This document shows, one piece after another, positions 60,490 to 64,000 of a DNA stretch of 64,000 bases. The position numbers and the translations under genes were made by a program. A model generated the notes under the pieces. That model saw nothing but the letters and a program-made list of their open reading frames with translations, was not told the origin of the DNA and did not search any database. The stretch covers positions 28,117,853-28,181,852 of the forward strand of contig CM075773.1 of NCBI GenBank assembly GCA_037974665.1. The letters are read 5' to 3'. Positions within the stretch are counted from its first letter, which is position 1, and each line of letters begins with the position of its first letter. The DNA comes from Ehretia macrophylla. Lineage: Eukaryota > Streptophyta > Magnoliopsida > Boraginales > Ehretiaceae.

Positions 60490-61400
60490 GATTAGGTTGT
60501 CATCCTTTTCGCGGCTCACGACGTACGATCTGGGACCAAAAAATACCGCAAAAAAAGAAAGGAGCCCCGAAACTGATGAAAATATTAGATTTTGGGCTTC
60601 GAAAATAGGCGCAGCCGAGCAGGTTTGTTGCCCCCATCTTAGAGCTCTCGGAGAGCTTTCCAACATTATGTTGTGCGCCGCATAACTCCATACAGATCAA
60701 AAGTTATGGGCACCAGAGCTACGGAGACTAGGTCCCAAGCCCCACGCCCTCGATTAGCGGGCCCAGCTTCTCTGTGAAGTAAAGTTGTCTTAACCAAGGT
60801 GCCGTGGGATTCGGTAATTGAAATGTGATTGATTAGATTGTCGTCCTTTTCACGGCTCACGACGTACGATCCGAGACCAAAAAACATCACAAAAAAAGAA
60901 AGGAGCCCCGAAATTGATAAAAATATTAGATTTTGGGATTCAAAAATTGGCGCAGCGAAGCAGGTTTGCTGCCCCAATCTTAGAGATCTCGGAGAGCTTT
61001 CTAACGTTATGTTGTGCGCCGCATAACTCTATACAGATCAAAAGTTATGGGCACCAGAGCTACGGAGACCAGGTCCCAAGCCCTACGCCCTCGATTAGCA
61101 GGCCCAGCTTCTCTGTGAAGTAAAGTTGTCTTAACCAAGGTGCCGTGGGATTCGGTAATAGAAATGTGATGTATTAGGTTGTCGTCCTTTTCGCGGCTCA
61201 CGACATACGATCCGGAACCAAAAAACACCGTAAAAAAAGAAATGAGCCCCAAAACTGATGAAAATATTAGATTTTGGGCTTCGAAAATAGGCGCAGCCCA
61301 GCAGGTTTGCTGCCCCCATCTTAGAGCTCTCGAAGAGCTTTCCAACGTTATGTTGTGCGCCACATAACTCCATATAGATCAAAAGTTATGGGCACCAGAG
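60490..61400 (-). repeat. local three-monomer expansion in satellite
   Basis: Monomers marked 60,513, 60,854 and 61,195 share private variants: ACCAAAAAA after the GATC motif, GAGCCCC, AATATTAGATTTTGGG, CCCATCTTAGAG (or CCAATCTTAGAG), ACTCCATACAG-like spacing and CAGAGCTACGG. The neighbours lack the set. Confidence 0.75.
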
Positions 61401-62879
61401 CTACGGAGACCAAGTCCCAAGCCCCATGCCCTCAATTTGCGGGCCCAGCCTCTATGTGAAGCGAAGTTGTCTTAACCAAAGTGTCGTAGTATTCGGTAAT
61501 AGAAATGTGATGGATTAGATTGTCGTCCTTTTCGCGGCTCACGACTTAAGATCCGGGACGAAAAAACAGCACAAAAAAATATAAGAGTCCCGAAACTAAT
61601 GAAATCGTTCGATTTTGGGCTCCGAAAAGAGGCGCAGCCAAGCAAGCTTGCTACCACCTTCGTAGAGCTCTCGGAGAGCTTTCCAACGGTATGTTGTGCA
61701 CCGCGTAACTTGTTACAGATCAAAAGTTATGGGCACCGGAGCGACGGATACCTGGTCACAAGCGCCACGCCCTCTGTTTATGGGCCCAGCCTGTACGTGA
61801 AGTGAAGTTGTCTTGCCCAAGGTACCATGGGATTCTGTAATAGAAATGTGATGGATTAGGTTGTCGTCCTTTTCGCGGCTCACGACGTACGATCCGAGAT
61901 GGAAAAACAGTGTAAAAGAAGAAAAGTATAACAAAACTTATGAAAATATTCAATTTTGGGCTCTGAAAACAGGCGCAGCCGAGTAGGCTTGGTGCCCCCA
62001 TCGTAGAGCTCTTAGAGAGCTTTCTAACGGTATGTTGTGCGACACGTAACTCCTTACGGATCAAAAGTTATGGGCACCGTAGCGACGGATACTTGGTTAC
62101 AAGCCCCACGCCCTCGATTTGCAGGCCCAGCCTCTTTGTGAAGTAAATTTGTCTTAACCAAGGAGCCATGGGATTCGGTAGTAGAAATGTGATAGATTAG
62201 GTTGTCGTATTTTTCGCGGCTCACGACGTACGATCAGGGATGGAAAAACAGCGCAAAAAAAGAAAAATATCCTGAAATTGGTGAAAAGAGTTCAATTTTG
62301 GACTCTGAAAATAGCCGCAGCCGAGCAAGATTGCCACCCCCATCGTAGAGCTCCCAGAGAGCTTTCTAACGGTATGCTGTGCACCGCGTAACTCCTTACG
62401 GATCAAAAGTTATGGGCATTAGAGCGACGAGGACTAGGTCCCAAGCCCCATAACCTCGATTTATGGGCCTAGCCTCTATGTGAAGCGAAGTTGTCTTAAC
62501 CAAGGTGCCATGGGATTTGGTAATAGAAATGTGATGGATTAGGTTGTGTTTTTTTTCGCGGCTCACGACGTACGATCCGGGACGGAAAAACAGCACAAAA
62601 AAAGAAAAGTATAACAAAATTGATGAAAATGTTCGATTTTGAGCTTCGAAAATTAGTGCATCCAAGCAGTCTTACTACCCTCTTCGTAGAGCTCTCAGAG
62701 AGCTTTCCAACGGTATGTTGTGCGCCGTGTAACCCCTTATGGATCAAAAGTTATGGGCATCGTAGCGACGGAGACCTTGTCCTAAGCCCCACGCCCTCGA
62801 TTTGCAAGCCCAGCTTCTCTATGAAGTAAAGTTGTCTTAACCAAGGTACTGTGGGATTCGGTAATAGAAATTTGATGGA

Positions 62880-64000
62880 CTAGGTTGTTGTCCTTTTCGC
62901 GGCTCACGACATATGATACGGGATGAAAAAACAGCGCAAAAAAAGAAAAGTCTCCCGAAACTGATGAAAACGATAGATTTTGATCGACAAAAATAAGCGC
63001 AGGCAATCAGGCTTGCTGCCCCCGTCGTAGACCTCTCAAAGTGCTTTCTAACAGTATGCTGTGCAACGCGTAACTCCTTACCGATCAAAAGTTATGGGCA
63101 CTAGAGCGACGGAGACCAGGTCTCAAGCCCCACGCCCTTGATTTATGGGCCTAGCCTCTTTGTGAAGCAAAGTTGTCTTAACCAAGGTGCCATGGGATTC
63201 GATAATAGAAATGTGATGGATTAGATTGTCGTCCTTTTCGCGGCTCATTACGTACGATCCGAGACAAAAAAATAGCTCAAAAGAAGAAATGTGTCCCAAA
63301 ACTGATGAAAATATTTGATTTTGGGCTCTGAAAATAGGCACAGGCAAGCAAGCTTGCTGCCCTATTCGTAGAGTTCTCGGAGAGCTTTTCAACGGTATTT
63401 TGTGCGCCGCGTAACTCCTTACGGATCAAATGTTATGGGCATCGGAGCGACGAAGACTTGGTCCCAAGCCCTCTGCCCTCTATTTGCGGGCCCAGCCTCT
63501 ATGTGAAGCGAACTTGTCTTATCCAAGGTGTCGTGGGATTTGAAAATAGAAATGTGTTGGATTAGGTTGTCGTCCTTTTCGCGGCTCACGACATATGATC
63601 CGTGACGAAAAAACAGTGCAAAAAAAGAAAAGTATCCCGAAACTGATGAAAACGATAGATTTTGATCTACAAAAATAGGCGCAGGCAATCAGGCTTGCTG
63701 CCCCCGTCGTAGACCTCTCAGAGTCCTTTCTCATGGTATGTTGTGCCCCGCGTAACTCTTTACGGATCAAAAGTTATGGGCACTAGAGCGACGGAGACCA
63801 GGTCTCAAGCCCCACGCCCTCGATTTATGGGCCTAGCCTCTTTGTGAAGCAAAGTTGTCTTAACCAAGATGCCATGGGATTCGATAATAGAAATATAATG
63901 GATTAGATTGTCGTCCTTTTCGCGGCTCATTACGTACGATCCGGGACAAAAAAAATAGCTCAAAAGAAGAAATGTGTCCCAAAACTGATGAAAATGTTTG
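62880..64000 (-). repeat. dimeric higher-order repeat in satellite (period 682 bp)
   Basis: Monomers at 62,901 and 63,583 share CATATGAT, AACGATAGATTTTGATC and CAGGCAATCAGGC. Monomers at 63,242 and 63,924 share CTCATTACGTACG, AATAGCTCAAAAGAAG and TGTGTCCCAAAAC. The two types alternate, so the repeating unit is two monomers. Confidence 0.8.

Larger units (their letters stand above)
57938..64000 (-). repeat. gene-free 5S-derived satellite, inverted (block E)
   Basis: The array continues in phase after the retrotransposon. Marker positions are 58,121, 58,462, 58,803, 59,144, 59,485, 59,826, 60,167, 60,513, 60,854, 61,195, 61,536, 61,877, 62,218, 62,560, 62,901, 63,242, 63,583 and 63,924, a period of 341 bp. 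The 346-bp step at 60,167-60,513 is at least partly due to a longer A run. With block D this makes about 32 monomers, none with any 5S gene sequence. The array runs off the window end. Confidence 0.93.

Noticed and set aside
41274..64000. Open frames of 60-118 codons in the satellite, with similar protein text repeated
   Set aside because: The similarity is that of the 341-bp DNA repeat, present in more than one frame and strand; starts and stops differ from monomer to monomer.
41274..64000. 5S genes on the minus strand in the right half
   Set aside because: I searched the reverse complement for the gene start, box A and 3' end motifs in the monomers and found none; the deletion junction replaces them.

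Overview
The window is plant nuclear DNA made almost entirely of repeats; I see no intact host protein-coding gene. From 1 to about 41,273 it is a plus-strand tandem array of plant-type 5S rRNA genes. There are 51 recognisable copies: 49 near full length, one cut to its first 31 bases and one with a 7-nt deletion. Each 119-nt gene sits in a repeat unit of about 679 bp. The gene sequence is angiosperm-like in the loop and box A regions, and the leader has the usual plant pattern of a TATA-like element near -28 and C at -1. The species cannot be named. By eye no copy matches the window consensus; the best differ at about five sites. This looks like a decayed, probably silent 5S locus rather than a homogenised active one.

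At about 41,274 the repeat abruptly changes strand and type. From there to the end of the window the array is on the minus strand and built of about 341-bp monomers. These are half of the 5S unit: the gene, its proximal 5' flank and its terminator (about 338 bp) are missing, and every monomer I inspected has the same deletion junction. I read this as a gene-free satellite born from one deleted 5S unit and then amplified. It carries its own fixed variants and local higher-order repeats. This is the most interesting part of the window.

Three copies of one long-LTR Ty3/gypsy retrotransposon family have inserted into these arrays. Two are solo LTRs on the minus strand (7,433-10,784 and 33,492-37,068). 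One is full length on the plus strand (46,115-57,937, flanked by a perfect CTGTG target duplication). Its internal region encodes one gag-pol frame: gag with two zinc knuckles, protease, reverse transcriptase, RNase H, integrase and a C-terminal chromodomain-like segment. About 13 in-frame stops and a frameshift have killed it. The domain order and a degenerate initiator-Met primer site suggest a chromovirus of the Tekay/Del type. All three insertions lie antisense to the surrounding 5S-derived repeat.

Layout: 1-7,432 5S block A; 7,433-10,784 solo LTR; 10,785-33,491 5S block B; 33,492-37,068 solo LTR; 37,069-41,273 5S block C; 41,274-46,114 inverted gene-free satellite; 46,115-57,937 retrotransposon; 57,938-64,000 satellite continues.
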